Program-made: the position numbers and the translations under genes
DNA from: Verrucomicrobiota bacterium
Lineage (GTDB): Bacteria; Verrucomicrobiota; Verrucomicrobiia; Limisphaerales; SIBE01
Assembly: GCA_027623095.1 (NCBI GenBank)
Contig: JAQBVM010000038.1
Location: 1 to 32,481 of the forward strand
Reading direction: 5' to 3'
Length of the DNA: 32,481 bases
Shown here: positions 8,091 to 17,262 of the stretch, in pieces
Layout: every line of letters begins with the position of its first letter
Numbering within the stretch: the stretch's first letter is position 1
Notes under the pieces: generated by a model
Seen by the model: the letters and a program-made list of their open reading frames with translations, nothing else
Told to the model about the DNA's origin: nothing
The model's database searches: none

Positions 8091-9461
8091 TCAGTTATTC
8101 AGGGATGTGTTCAACTTGTTCGATCCTCTCAGCAAAGGAGCGTTGGGCGGAGGTGATCCCAGGATTAGCAGAGAGAGATCCGCGAGGACCAGTTCTCGTT
8201 GTGTCCGCGCATCGACTTCAGCCAATCGAAACTCGAGCCAGGTGCGTTCGGCATCGAGCAAGTTGAAAAAGTCGATCCGGCCGGCCAAATAGCCCCCGCG
8301 GGCGACGTCAAGCGACTGCCGTGCCTTGGGAATCAGACGATTGCGCAACAATTCCAAGTTCCGCCCGCTTTCACGGTAACCGAACATCTGATCCGCGAAA
8401 GCGACTGCCAGGGCGATCTGTTCAGCCGAAAGACGGGCCGAGGCAGCCTCTTTGCGCGCCTGGGCGGCCGCGATGTCAGCCGCGATCTTGTCCCGCCAGA
8501 TCGGCAGTGTCATTCCCGCTTGTGGCATCCAGATCGCAGGACTCGCCTTTAGATTTGACTCGATTCCAACGTTAAAGTCCGGGACCCGAGCCTTCCGCGC
8601 GAGCTGAATTCCGGCTTGCGCCATGCGGACGTCGGCCTCCATCGCCTTGAGCTGCGGGTTCAGCCTCAGCGCGGTCGCAAACAGTTGGTCCGAGTTCAGA
8701 TCCAGAAATGTGCTTTCGAACTCCTTTGGCATGGGTGGATTCGTAGCCTCGACGCTCATACCCAGAGCCGCTTTCATTTGAGCCAGCAAAGGGTTACGCG
8801 AATCCTCCAGATTTGCTATTTCTGTTTTAAGGCGTTCCTGTTCGATTTGAGCGCGCAAGACATCCTGAAGCGTGACTTTACCGACTTCATTTTGTGTGCG
8901 GGCGAGCAGCTCCAGGTCCGACAACAGAGTTAGCATCTCGCGATTGATGCCGATCTTGTCCTCGAGAAAAAAGAGCATGTAGTAGGACTTTTTAACTTCG
9001 AAGGCCGCCTGAAGAACTTGGGATTCGAACTGGAAGTATTTCACCGAACTCTCTGCCGATGCCTGATCCGCGCGCAACCCCAGTTTTCCCGGCCCCGGCA
9101 ATTCCTGCATCAAACCGGGCATCAGTGCCATCACCACGCTTTGAATGTCCGTTTGAAACATCAATCGCGGATCGGGCAAGGAGCGCGCCGAAGTGATTTG
9201 TTCCACTGCGGCAACCCAATCGTAGTAGGCGGCCTCCACGGACGGCTGGTTCAGCATTGCGTAAGTCAGGAAGGCCGGCAGCGGAGAATCCTCAGTTAAA
9301 GCAGGGAGAGCGGGAGGGCGCGCTTCGGGTCGGTAGCGTTCGCGAATAGCCTCCAAATCCGAGCGGGCCTGGCGTTCGGTTTTTCTTGAAATTCCCTTGC
9401 AGCCGGCCAAGAGCAAACTTACCGCCAGAAGCCCGCCGATCGATTTTGAATAGGTCAACAT
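8091..9461 (-). CDS. TolC-family outer-membrane efflux lipoprotein (CusC-like)
   Basis: Lipobox-like LLLAGCKG; TolC-type helical repeats (RSLPDPRLMFQTDIQS, ARKARVPDFNVGIES, ARGGYLAGRIDFFNLLDAERTWLEFRLAEVDA); operon with cusBA. Confidence 0.92.
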   Translation of the reverse strand: MLTYSKSIGGLLAVSLLLAGCKGISRKTERQARSDLEAIRERYRPEARPPALPALTEDSPLPAFLTYAMLNQPSVEAAYYDWVAAVEQITSARSLPDPRLMFQTDIQSVVMALMPGLMQELPGPGKLGLRADQASAESSVKYFQFESQVLQAAFEVKKSYYMLFFLEDKIGINREMLTLLSDLELLARTQNEVGKVTLQDVLRAQIEQERLKTEIANLEDSRNPLLAQMKAALGMSVEATNPPMPKEFESTFLDLNSDQLFATALRLNPQLKAMEADVRMAQAGIQLARKARVPDFNVGIESNLKASPAIWMPQAGMTLPIWRDKIAADIAAAQARKEAASARLSAEQIALAVAFADQMFGYRESGRNLELLRNRLIPKARQSLDVARGGYLAGRIDFFNLLDAERTWLEFRLAEVDARTQRELVLADLSLLILGSPPPNAPLLRGSNKLNTSLNN

Positions 9462-9864
9462 GTCAGACTGTTCCGCGACTTCGTGCCGCCCGTTGTTCTC
9501 ACTCTCTCCATTGTCTAAGCTTTTGCGGGAGCGATGTCAGCTTTTGACTTTGCAGCAGTTCCCGCTTTTTCCACCGCTGATGGTGCATGTGTGGGTCGCG
9601 ACAGATTCTATATTTGTTGATGGAAATTGTTTCCACCGTTTCGGCTTCTAATACGACGGCAGAATATGTATCCCTCATGAAATCTTTCACAAAGTCTCCA
9701 TGCCGGGTCTCGCTCGAATGCCAAACATGAACTTCGGAATTCTCTGAGGGGTTGGGGAAGGAAGAACGTATTACCAACAGTTCCGGTAAGCGGCGGGCTG
9801 TCAAACCGCCGTCAATTCGAAATGTCGCAGTGCGCGAAAAACAACGGTTACCCGCAAGGCGAAT

Positions 9865-9894
9865 GCGCCAATCTCAAAACCTTTGAGATTGCGC
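9865..9894. promoter_or_regulatory. Strong hairpin, possible leader/regulatory structure
   Basis: gcgc-c-aatctcaaa-acc-tttgagatt-gcgc: 13-bp stem with a one-base bulge and 3-nt loop, upstream of the + strand small membrane protein. Confidence 0.5.
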
Positions 9895-9962
9895 CTTTGT
9901 AATAAAGAATGCAGGTTCGACACGGGACGCGGGTTCTTGCGGTCCAGCGTCCACGTCTGCCC

Positions 9963-10310
9963 ATGAATTCAGAAGATCCAATCGAAATCGGCAAACGATT
10001 GAATCAACTCCTTCGCCTGGACGGGAGAGTTGACGCGAAGCTGCAGCCTGATTTCCAAAAACGAGTTTGGCAGCGAATTGTTCGGGCGGAAGCGGCAAAC
10101 GGTCAGCCATCGTTTTGGAGAAGCGTTGGCTTTGCGATCGAGCACCTGTTCCCCCGCCCGTCGGCAGCGTATGCTTACATTCTGCTCCTTCTATTGACTG
10201 GTCTGACAGCGGGCTGGATGCAAGCCCGGGAGAAATCAGAGCGCTTGAACGCTCAACTCGGCCATCGATATGTTCAGTCTGTCGATCCGTATCAGAATCC
10301 ACTACACTAA
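9963..10310 (+). CDS. Small single-TM protein, anti-sigma-factor-like, of a metal-sensing module
   Basis: ATG at 9963 (MNSEDPIEIGKRLNQLL...LQPDFQKRVWQRIVRAE...AAYAYILLLLLTGLTAGWMQAREK): one TM helix and an F.KRV..RI motif shared with the 14612-14920 product; 1-nt gap to the next gene plus TTG start. Confidence 0.6.
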   Translation: MNSEDPIEIGKRLNQLLRLDGRVDAKLQPDFQKRVWQRIVRAEAANGQPSFWRSVGFAIEHLFPRPSAAYAYILLLLLTGLTAGWMQAREKSERLNAQLGHRYVQSVDPYQNPLH

Positions 10311-10313
10311 GTT

Positions 10314-10781
10314 TTGAAACGAGCGATTGTGATTTTGGCTGCCGGGGCTGTGCTGGCAATTGCCGCTTATGCAGGACTCTATTTTGTCTGCACGGCACCG
10401 GATCGCGCGTTGCTCGAATGTGAGGCGCCCGAACTAGCATGGCTGAAGAAGGAGTTCAATCTGAATGACGAAGAATTCAGACGGGTTTCCGAAATCCATG
10501 AGGCGTATGTTCCAGAGTGCATGGAACGTTGCCTTCGTATTGGCGCCAAAAACGCCGAGTTATCGGTGTTGCTGGGAACAGCGGACGGGCTGACGGCGGA
10601 GATTGAGGAGAAGCTCGAAGAAGCCGCGCAGATCCGGGTCGAGTGCCAGAAAGCCATGGTGAAGCATTTTGTTGAGGTAAGCCGCATGATGCCTCCCGAA
10701 CAGGGAAAACGTTACATTGCCTGGGTTCAGGAACTGACACTCAATCAAGATTCCGCGATGAGAATGCGCGATTCGCATTGA
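10314..10781 (+). CDS. Membrane-anchored periplasmic heavy-metal sensor-like protein (CnrX/CpxP-Spy/Metal_resist-like)
   Basis: N-terminal TM anchor, helical periplasmic domain with several Cys (LECEAPELAWLKKEFNLNDEEFRRVSEIHEAYVPECMERC...VECQKAMVKHFVEVSRMMPPEQGKRYIAWVQ). Confidence 0.65.
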   Translation: MKRAIVILAAGAVLAIAAYAGLYFVCTAPDRALLECEAPELAWLKKEFNLNDEEFRRVSEIHEAYVPECMERCLRIGAKNAELSVLLGTADGLTAEIEEKLEEAAQIRVECQKAMVKHFVEVSRMMPPEQGKRYIAWVQELTLNQDSAMRMRDSH

Positions 10782-10876
10782 TCAAACCCCTGCGGTTCGA
10801 TGCATCTTGGTCCCGTCTTGTGCCACGACTCGTTCTCGTTTCAGATCGTTGCGATGCCCTCCGCGGTCGCGACGTG

Positions 10877-13800
10877 TTACCCTTGATTGGGTGAGATGCC
10901 GATCTCCAACAGCGCCCGCCCCGTATGGCTTTGGCCGCAGCCGGCGACTTTTTCGGGAGTTCCTTGGACAACGATTTGCCCTCCCTGATCCCCGGCTTCC
11001 GGCCCGAGGTCGATCACCCAGTCGGCGCACTTAATAACATCGAGATTGTGTTCAACCACCAAGACGGTATGGCCCGCATCGACGAGCCGCTGAAAAACTT
11101 TCAAAAGAACCGCCACGTCGTCGAAATGCAATCCTGTGGTCGGCTCGTCGAACACCAGGAGTGTAGGGCTTGGTTCCCCGGATTCTGTTCGCGCGAACTC
11201 GGCGAGGTGACTCACGAGTTTGATGCGCTGGCTCTCGCCGCCGGAGAGGGTGTTAATGGGCTGTCCGGCGCGAAGGTATCCCAAGCCCACCTCTTGTAGG
11301 AGCTCGAGACTTTGAATCGCTCGGGCGGCGTGATTCGATTCCGTGAAAAGGCGCAGGAATCGAACGACTTCATCCACTGTGGCATCAAGCAGGTCCGCAA
11401 TGTTCCAGCCAGAATGATCTCGATCGCCCGTGGATCGCGATTTCAGTTGGGTTTTTCTCGCCTTCGAGACAGGAGGGTCCCCGGAGGCTGGCTTTGATCG
11501 CGATGAGTCGCTTGATTTCTCCGTCGATTGAGGCGGCGCGAGTTTGATCTCCAGAATGTGCGAACGATAGCGCCGTCCGTTGCAGGCTGAACATCGAATA
11601 AAAACGTCGCTCAGGAATTGCATTTCGATCTTCTCGAAACCGGCGCCACGGCATGCCTCGCACTGGCCTTGAGCGGAGTTAAAACTGAATGAACTGGCTT
11701 TCAAGCCTCTCTGCTTGGAAAGCTCCGTTCGCGCAAATAGTTCGCGGATAGAATCAAACGCTCCGATATAGACAGACGGGTTTGAACGCGGTGTTTTGCC
11801 GAGCGCGGACTGATCAACCATAATCGCGCGGTGGTTGCGATCATTACCGGTCAATTGGGCTTGAAAACGCTCGGAACCTCCGGGTTTTCGCGCGGTGTTT
11901 GTGTCGCCTCCGTTCTCCTCGTCGTGATCGTTGCCGACGTCGATTTGCCGGTTCGTTCGGATGGTTTCGAGCGCCGGCATAAGCACTCCGCGAACCAGGC
12001 TGGTTTTGCCGGATCCGCTGACACCGGTCACACACACAAACCGATTCAGTGGAAACTCGACAGTCAGATTCTTAAGATTGTGGAGAGAAACGTTCGAAAG
12101 CCGAAGATTATGACCTCGCTTATCGATCGGCCTCCGCTGCGGCACTTCGATTCGTTTCTTGTTGCAGAGGTATTGTCCCGTAAGTGAATCGGGTGAACGG
12201 ATTAGTTCTTTTCCGTTTCCTTGAAAAACGACATGCCCCCCGGATTCACCGCGTCCGGGACCGAGATCCACCACATGGTCGGCGATTCGAATCACGTGCG
12301 GGTCGTGCTCCACCACAACGACGGTGTTTCCAACATCACGGAGTTGTTGAAGGATTCCGACGAGGCGCGCCGTGTCGCGAGCGTGCAGTCCGACGCTCGG
12401 TTCATCGAGAACAAACAGGGTGTTCACCAATCGAGTTCCAAGGCACGTCGTCAGGTTGACACGTTCCGTTTCGCCGCCCGATAACGTGCGCGTGGCCCGA
12501 TCGAGGGTCAAGTAACCCAACCCCACCTCACTGAGATAACGGAGTCGCGATCGCACTTCGTCGATGACGATCTCCAGCGCGTCGCCTTTTTGGGACGAGC
12601 TGGAACGTGCGCCAAACTCGTCGAGCAATGGAAGCGCTGATGATACCGGCAACGTGTAGAAATCGGCGATTGTCCAGAGTCGTCCAGTTCGATCGTGGAT
12701 TTTGTGCCAGAGTGGCTCGGGACGAAAGCGCCTTCCCGCACAGTCGCGGCATGGCTCGTAAACGCGGTAGCGGGAGAGAAGCACCCTTACATGCATCTTG
12801 TATGACTTCGACTCGAGCCATCGAAAATAGCCTTTAACACCATACCAAGCTTTTGGCCATTCGTGTTTGGGATCTTTGCCGTATTCGGGGTCGCCGTCGA
12901 TCACCCAGGACTGCCACTTGGAAGGCAAATCTCGAAATGGGATGTTCACAGGCACTTTTCGAATCCTGCAGAATTTCAGCATGTCCCGTTGGCATTCAGC
13001 CGAGACCCCGGTTTGCCAAGGTTTGACAGCGCCTTCCGACAACGACAGTGAGTGGTCGGGAATCGCTTGATCATAATTAATGGCGATCGTCCGTCCGAAA
13101 CCGCGGCATGTCGGGCAGGCACCGAGAGGATGATTAAAGCTAAAGAGAGCCGGAGAGGGCTCGCGGTACTCGATATCGCATTGCGAGCAATGCAATCGAT
13201 TCGAATAGCGGTGCAACCGCTGTTTGGCTGGATACCAGATCTGAAGCTTTCCCTTTCCAAAGTGATATGCGTGTTCGCATGCTTCTATGAACCGGGAGCG
13301 TTTTGCGGTTCTCAGTTGAATCCGATCTTGAATGATCGTCAACCGCGTTGGACTAGATTCGCCAAACAATGATGCCGCGTCGTCAATCCGCACAATTCTA
13401 GGATCGCATTCAGGCAGGGCGGAAGTATCCATTTGCGTGCCCACCAGCAGGCGTTGATACCCCTGTTTCGCAATTAACGCGAGTGACTCGGACATCGAGA
13501 GCCTTTCCGAAATAGGAAGTTCAAATACCACCCAGGCCTCGGGTTCGTCCGATGCGCACTCGGCTTCGTTCCGCACGTTTTTCCAGACTTCGGGCGGTTC
13601 ATCTTTCCGCACGGGCTCGCCGCACTGGTGGCAGTGGAGTTGGGAAAGGTGGGACCATACTATTTTCATATGATCGCAAATTTCCGTCATGGTACCGACG
13701 GTCGATCGCGTCGAACGAACACTGTTCCGCTGTTCAAGAGCTATGGCGGGAGGAATGCCCTCGATGGAATCGACCTGCGGTTTATCCATGCGGTCGAAGA

Positions 13801-14029
13801 ACTGTCGTGCGTACGGAGAGAATGTTTCAATGTAGCGCCGCTGGCCTTCGGCGTAGAGAGTATCGAACGCGAGCGAACTCTTGCCCGAACCGCTCAATCC
13901 CGTGATCAGGATTAGCCGCCCGAGCGGCAGGCTGAGATCGAAGTTCTTAAGATTATTTTGCCGGACGCCCTTGAGGCGGATGGCATTAGGTTCCGACCGC
14001 TTTCCCATAGTGCGAATGTTCAGGCGCAA
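10877..14029 (-). CDS. uvrA: UvrA-family excinuclease ABC subunit A (divergent; hydrophilic insertions)
   Basis: Walker A GLSGSGKSSLAFDTLYAEGQRRYIETFSPYARQFFDRMDKP; two zinc-finger regions (CSQC...CPTC; CEAC...CSAC); ABC signatures TLSGGETERVNL and TLSGGESQRIKL. Start may be internal (MGKRSEPNAIRLKGVRQNNLKNFDL). Confidence 0.93.
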   Translation of the reverse strand: MRLNIRTMGKRSEPNAIRLKGVRQNNLKNFDLSLPLGRLILITGLSGSGKSSLAFDTLYAEGQRRYIETFSPYARQFFDRMDKPQVDSIEGIPPAIALEQRNSVRSTRSTVGTMTEICDHMKIVWSHLSQLHCHQCGEPVRKDEPPEVWKNVRNEAECASDEPEAWVVFELPISERLSMSESLALIAKQGYQRLLVGTQMDTSALPECDPRIVRIDDAASLFGESSPTRLTIIQDRIQLRTAKRSRFIEACEHAYHFGKGKLQIWYPAKQRLHRYSNRLHCSQCDIEYREPSPALFSFNHPLGACPTCRGFGRTIAINYDQAIPDHSLSLSEGAVKPWQTGVSAECQRDMLKFCRIRKVPVNIPFRDLPSKWQSWVIDGDPEYGKDPKHEWPKAWYGVKGYFRWLESKSYKMHVRVLLSRYRVYEPCRDCAGRRFRPEPLWHKIHDRTGRLWTIADFYTLPVSSALPLLDEFGARSSSSQKGDALEIVIDEVRSRLRYLSEVGLGYLTLDRATRTLSGGETERVNLTTCLGTRLVNTLFVLDEPSVGLHARDTARLVGILQQLRDVGNTVVVVEHDPHVIRIADHVVDLGPGRGESGGHVVFQGNGKELIRSPDSLTGQYLCNKKRIEVPQRRPIDKRGHNLRLSNVSLHNLKNLTVEFPLNRFVCVTGVSGSGKTSLVRGVLMPALETIRTNRQIDVGNDHDEENGGDTNTARKPGGSERFQAQLTGNDRNHRAIMVDQSALGKTPRSNPSVYIGAFDSIRELFARTELSKQRGLKASSFSFNSAQGQCEACRGAGFEKIEMQFLSDVFIRCSACNGRRYRSHILEIKLAPPQSTEKSSDSSRSKPASGDPPVSKARKTQLKSRSTGDRDHSGWNIADLLDATVDEVVRFLRLFTESNHAARAIQSLELLQEVGLGYLRAGQPINTLSGGESQRIKLVSHLAEFARTESGEPSPTLLVFDEPTTGLHFDDVAVLLKVFQRLVDAGHTVLVVEHNLDVIKCADWVIDLGPEAGDQGGQIVVQGTPEKVAGCGQSHTGRALLEIGISPNQG

Positions 14030-14141
14030 GCATCTTACTTAGAGTTTGCTTCCCGGGAAATCGAGGCGTTTCCGCCTATGGCTACAGGGCGGCGTTCCTG
14101 ATGGAGGAATCGATCCGTTACAAACCCAGCCTTTTTATTAA

Positions 14142-14618
14142 CTATTGCCCCAGACCGGGAGACGCTACTCCAGGTCCCTTTTCCGACTCGGATCGGGATT
14201 CCGGAGGCTTTTGAGAATTCCGGTCTCCCTCGGTGTGCCGGCGTTTGTTGCCGAAATTATTAAAGACTTCCTGGTATTTGATTGCCTGCTCATTCGTCAA
14301 TTCAGCGAGGATCAGCGATCGAACCTTTTTAAACTCTTCGTCAGCTTCTGGAGAGACCGACTCCCACAGTTTCCTCATCCGCTCCCGGCTTTCCTTCAGA
14401 ATCTGATCAATCCGTTCCCGCTGCTCAGATGAAAGGTTAAGCTCCTGCTGCATTCGATCGATCAGCTCGGGCCGCTGTTTTGAACGCGAGACGCTTTGTG
14501 AATTCCTTTCGGGAGGAGAGCCAGAGAAAGGTGCGAGCTGGACAGTCAGCCTTCCGGTGACGATCCCGGCGCCAAAAATAACAAGAGCCGCGAAAATGAC
14601 CTTCCAGACATTCACCAT
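14142..14618 (-). CDS. Periplasmic CpxP/Spy-like sensor protein with N-terminal membrane anchor
   Basis: MVNVWKVIFAALVIFGAGIVTGRLTVQL then helical ELIDRMQQELNLSSEQRERIDQILKESRERMRKLWESVSPEADEEFKKVRSLILAELTNEQAIKYQEVF; ATG 14618 overlaps the upstream stop (ATGGTGA). Confidence 0.7.
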   Translation of the reverse strand: MVNVWKVIFAALVIFGAGIVTGRLTVQLAPFSGSPPERNSQSVSRSKQRPELIDRMQQELNLSSEQRERIDQILKESRERMRKLWESVSPEADEEFKKVRSLILAELTNEQAIKYQEVFNNFGNKRRHTEGDRNSQKPPESRSESEKGPGVASPGLGQ

Positions 14619-14920
14619 GAGGAATCTCTCAGACTGGCAAACGGTGCCAAAACCGCTTGTTCGAGATCGGCGGCGAGGTTCTCTGCCGAAGTCCTTCGAT
14701 TGTTCGAGAAAACTGCCCAAAGACTCATAGCAAGCATGATGGCGACACACGGACCGGCGGCTCGCCATAGTCTGGCGCTCCAAATCGTCCAGATGTCAAC
14801 AATTGCTTCACTCTTGATACGGGCAATGATTCTTTTTTCGAAGGCATAAGGAACTGCGGCGCTGGGAGTGGCTTTCCGCGCTGCCGTAATTATTTTCTTC
14901 TGCAACTCCGCCGTGCTCAT
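14612..14920 (-). CDS. Small single-TM anti-sigma-like protein
   Basis: One TM helix (AAGPCVAIMLAMSLWAVF), N-terminal F.KRI..RI motif; sits between the ECF sigma gene and the periplasmic sensor, with overlapping stop/start. Confidence 0.6.
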   Translation of the reverse strand: MSTAELQKKIITAARKATPSAAVPYAFEKRIIARIKSEAIVDIWTIWSARLWRAAGPCVAIMLAMSLWAVFSNNRRTSAENLAADLEQAVLAPFASLRDSSW

Positions 14921-14961
14921 ATTGCCTCAGGTAGTCTCAGACGATCACTCATCTTACAGGG

Positions 14962-15537
14962 TTACAGGTACTTTCCACGGTCCATTCGCTCCAAAATCCG
15001 GCGCATTTCTGAGCGCGCCCGAAACGCCCGAACTTTAACGAGTGAGACGGACCAACCGGTTAATTCGGCAATCTCTTTAACAGATCTCTCCTCGATTTCC
15101 AAGAGCGTTATTACAAGCCGCGCGGCAGGCGAGAGTTTTGACATGACCTTTTCGACGATCGCGCGCGCGGCGTTCACCGCTTCGTTGTCCCGGGTGGGCG
15201 ATGCAATAAACTGATCCAGCCAGTCCGTTTCCTGAAGGGTGATATCCGCAAAGGGAGTTTCGCGATTTCTCTGGTGTGATCGAAGATAATCGTAACACGT
15301 TCGAACCGCGAGACGCATTAACCAGTGTTCAAAAGGAGCCTCCCTCCGAAAGCTTGCAAGCTTTTGAAATGCTTTAATGAAAACTTCCTGGACGATATCT
15401 TCGACTTCGCTCTCCCTCCGCGCGTACCGGCGAGCCGAAGCGAAGACCCTGGGTTGATACTTCTGAATCAATAATTCGAAACTCGCGGTATCTCCATCTA
15501 ATACCGCCGCAATAAGTTCGGTATCAGTTCGCTCCAT
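14962..15537 (-). CDS. ECF-type RNA polymerase sigma factor
   Basis: Region 2 LIQKYQPRVFASARRYARRESEVEDIVQEVFIKAFQKLASFRREAPFEHWLMRLAVRTCYDYLR and region 4 LLEIEERSVKEIAELTGWSVSLVKVRAFRARSEMRRIL; start at ATG 15537 (MERTDTELIAAVLDGD). Confidence 0.9.
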   Translation of the reverse strand: MERTDTELIAAVLDGDTASFELLIQKYQPRVFASARRYARRESEVEDIVQEVFIKAFQKLASFRREAPFEHWLMRLAVRTCYDYLRSHQRNRETPFADITLQETDWLDQFIASPTRDNEAVNAARAIVEKVMSKLSPAARLVITLLEIEERSVKEIAELTGWSVSLVKVRAFRARSEMRRILERMDRGKYL

Positions 15538-16083
15538 TGCAACGCAATCTGTAATGGACTTTGCCACGCTAAAAAACAAAAACCTATACAAGAAACTTTT
15601 GAGTTCCAAAAGATTCTTAAGACATTAAATACAAATCATTTATTTACTTGTGCAACGCCGCAGACGAGCCCAATTGCGGTGAGGGTTCTGCGATTGCGAC
15701 GAATCCGGATCGACCGGATCATGTTTGCGTTGGACGAAACCAGCCAGCCTGTTTGTTCACTGGTTTACGAAAATTGAATGATCTGCCCTCAATTCGAATT
15801 ACTTATAAATGTCTATGAATGAGTTACCTAGGTCCATGATAAAGTTGAAAACCGCCAAACGGTCGAAATCGTGTAGAATAGAGCGGTCGTTATCGAATTG
15901 TTGCTTAAATAGAGGTTGGCCCAGACTCGATGAATTTGGCAAGAATTCGAATGTTTTCGCTGATTTTGTTGGTTGACACGAGCATTGGGCAAAACTAATC
16001 TGAGCGAGATTTAGAGAGCATGGCCCGTGGAAATCTGTCTAGTTCCCGTGCCGGAAAAAACGTGGAGAGGAAGTGAGGAAACT

Positions 16084-16281
16084 TTGACTGAGATAAAATT
16101 GAAAAAGGGAGAATCGGTGGAGAAAGCTCTGCGCCGATTGAAGAAACGAATTGATCGCGAGGGTGTTTTGAAAGAGGTGCGAAATCACCGCCATTTTGAA
16201 AAGCCGAGCGAAAAAAAGCGGCGGAAAATGAAAGTTGCCCGGTTCTCCGCTATGCTTAGCGCGCGATACGCTGATTTGTAA
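16084..16281 (+). CDS. rpsU: 30S ribosomal protein S21
   Basis: LTEIKLKKGESVEKALRRLKKRIDREGVLKEVRNHRHFEKPSEKKRRK; likely TTG start at 16084 with GAGG about 5-6 nt upstream (the ORF track opens at GTG 16027). Confidence 0.85.
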   Translation: MTEIKLKKGESVEKALRRLKKRIDREGVLKEVRNHRHFEKPSEKKRRKMKVARFSAMLSARYADL

Positions 16282-16297
16282 TCGTTTTAGTTTTCGG

Positions 16298-16340
16298 GGC
16301 CGAGTGCTGTTCACGCTTTGAGAAGGCACTCGGCCTTTTT
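16298..16340 (+). terminator. Rho-independent terminator downstream of rpsU
   Basis: GGCCGAGTGC (16298-16307) / GCACTCGGCC (16326-16335) perfect 10-bp stem followed by TTTTT. Confidence 0.85.
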
Positions 16341-16347
16341 CGTTGCC

Positions 16348-17262
16348 ATGTATTCTCTATCCTCGTGTTGGAACTCCCATCGCCACACAGACGGTCGGGC
16401 AATGCTGGGCGAGATTCGCGACCTAGGATTTGAATTCGCCGAATTATCGCACGGTATTCGCATCAGCCTGCTTCCAGGCGTGATTGAAGCTGTGGAGGCC
16501 GGTGAGATCAAGATTTCGACGGTCCACAATTTCTGTCCTCTACCGATTGGCGTCACGCACGCCGCGCCAAATCTGTTCAAGTTCACGTCGAGCGATGCGC
16601 GCGAGCGCGAAAACGCTTTCCGGCATTCGCAGAAGACAATTGAGACGGCTGTACGGTTGAAAGCGAGATTAGTCGTCCTTCACATGGGCTGCATCGAGAT
16701 GAAGGATTATACAGAAAAGCTGACTGCAATGGTTGAAAGCGGCGATCGGGAGCACCCAAAGTTTCGAAAGCTTTGCGAAGAAGTCGAAGCAAAACGGGAA
16801 CAGAAAAAGGAACGTCCGGTGGAGCTTGCAAACGCCATGTTGCGACGGTTGATCGAAGAGTCGCAACCGCACGGACTGCTTTTGGGAGTCGAGAATCGCG
16901 AGGCGTTGGAGGAAATTCCGTTTGAGAGCGATCTGAATTTTTTCTTCAACGAGTTTTCTGGTACGAATGTCCGCTATTGGCATGACACAGGCCATGCCCA
17001 AATAAAGGAGAATTTGGGGTTTATTCACCACGCAATGCATCTTGAATCGATGTCCGAGAACTTGGCGGGTTTTCATATTCACGATGTGCAGCCTCCCGCG
17101 CGGGATCACTGCGCGCCCGGTACGGGCATGATAGACTTTGCCGCTCTAAAGCCGTTTGTAAGACCGGAACATATCAAAGTCTTCGAATTTGGTCCTCGCG
17201 TACCTTTAGAGGAATTGAAGGCCGGCGTGGCGCACGTGAAGTCGATTTGGGGCGACACGTGA
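16348..17262 (+). CDS. Sugar phosphate isomerase/epimerase (xylose-isomerase-like TIM barrel)
   Basis: MYSLSSCWNSHRHTDGRAMLGEIRDLGFEFAELS...LVVLHMGCIEMKDY...GLLLGVENREALEEIP...VRYWHDTGHAQI...GFHIHDV; start placed after the terminator. Confidence 0.8.
   Translation: MYSLSSCWNSHRHTDGRAMLGEIRDLGFEFAELSHGIRISLLPGVIEAVEAGEIKISTVHNFCPLPIGVTHAAPNLFKFTSSDARERENAFRHSQKTIETAVRLKARLVVLHMGCIEMKDYTEKLTAMVESGDREHPKFRKLCEEVEAKREQKKERPVELANAMLRRLIEESQPHGLLLGVENREALEEIPFESDLNFFFNEFSGTNVRYWHDTGHAQIKENLGFIHHAMHLESMSENLAGFHIHDVQPPARDHCAPGTGMIDFAALKPFVRPEHIKVFEFGPRVPLEELKAGVAHVKSIWGDT

Noticed and set aside
9499-9804. 101-aa minus ORF upstream of the TolC-like gene
   Set aside because: No family signature. A short alternative frame ends in a Cys-containing tail (THTCTISGGKSGNCCKVKS*) but has no start codon between it and an upstream stop; not supported as a gene.
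15610-16026. Possible tRNA or other RNA gene in the 400-bp gap before rpsU
   Set aside because: No cloverleaf, T-arm motif or other recognisable RNA signature could be identified by eye.
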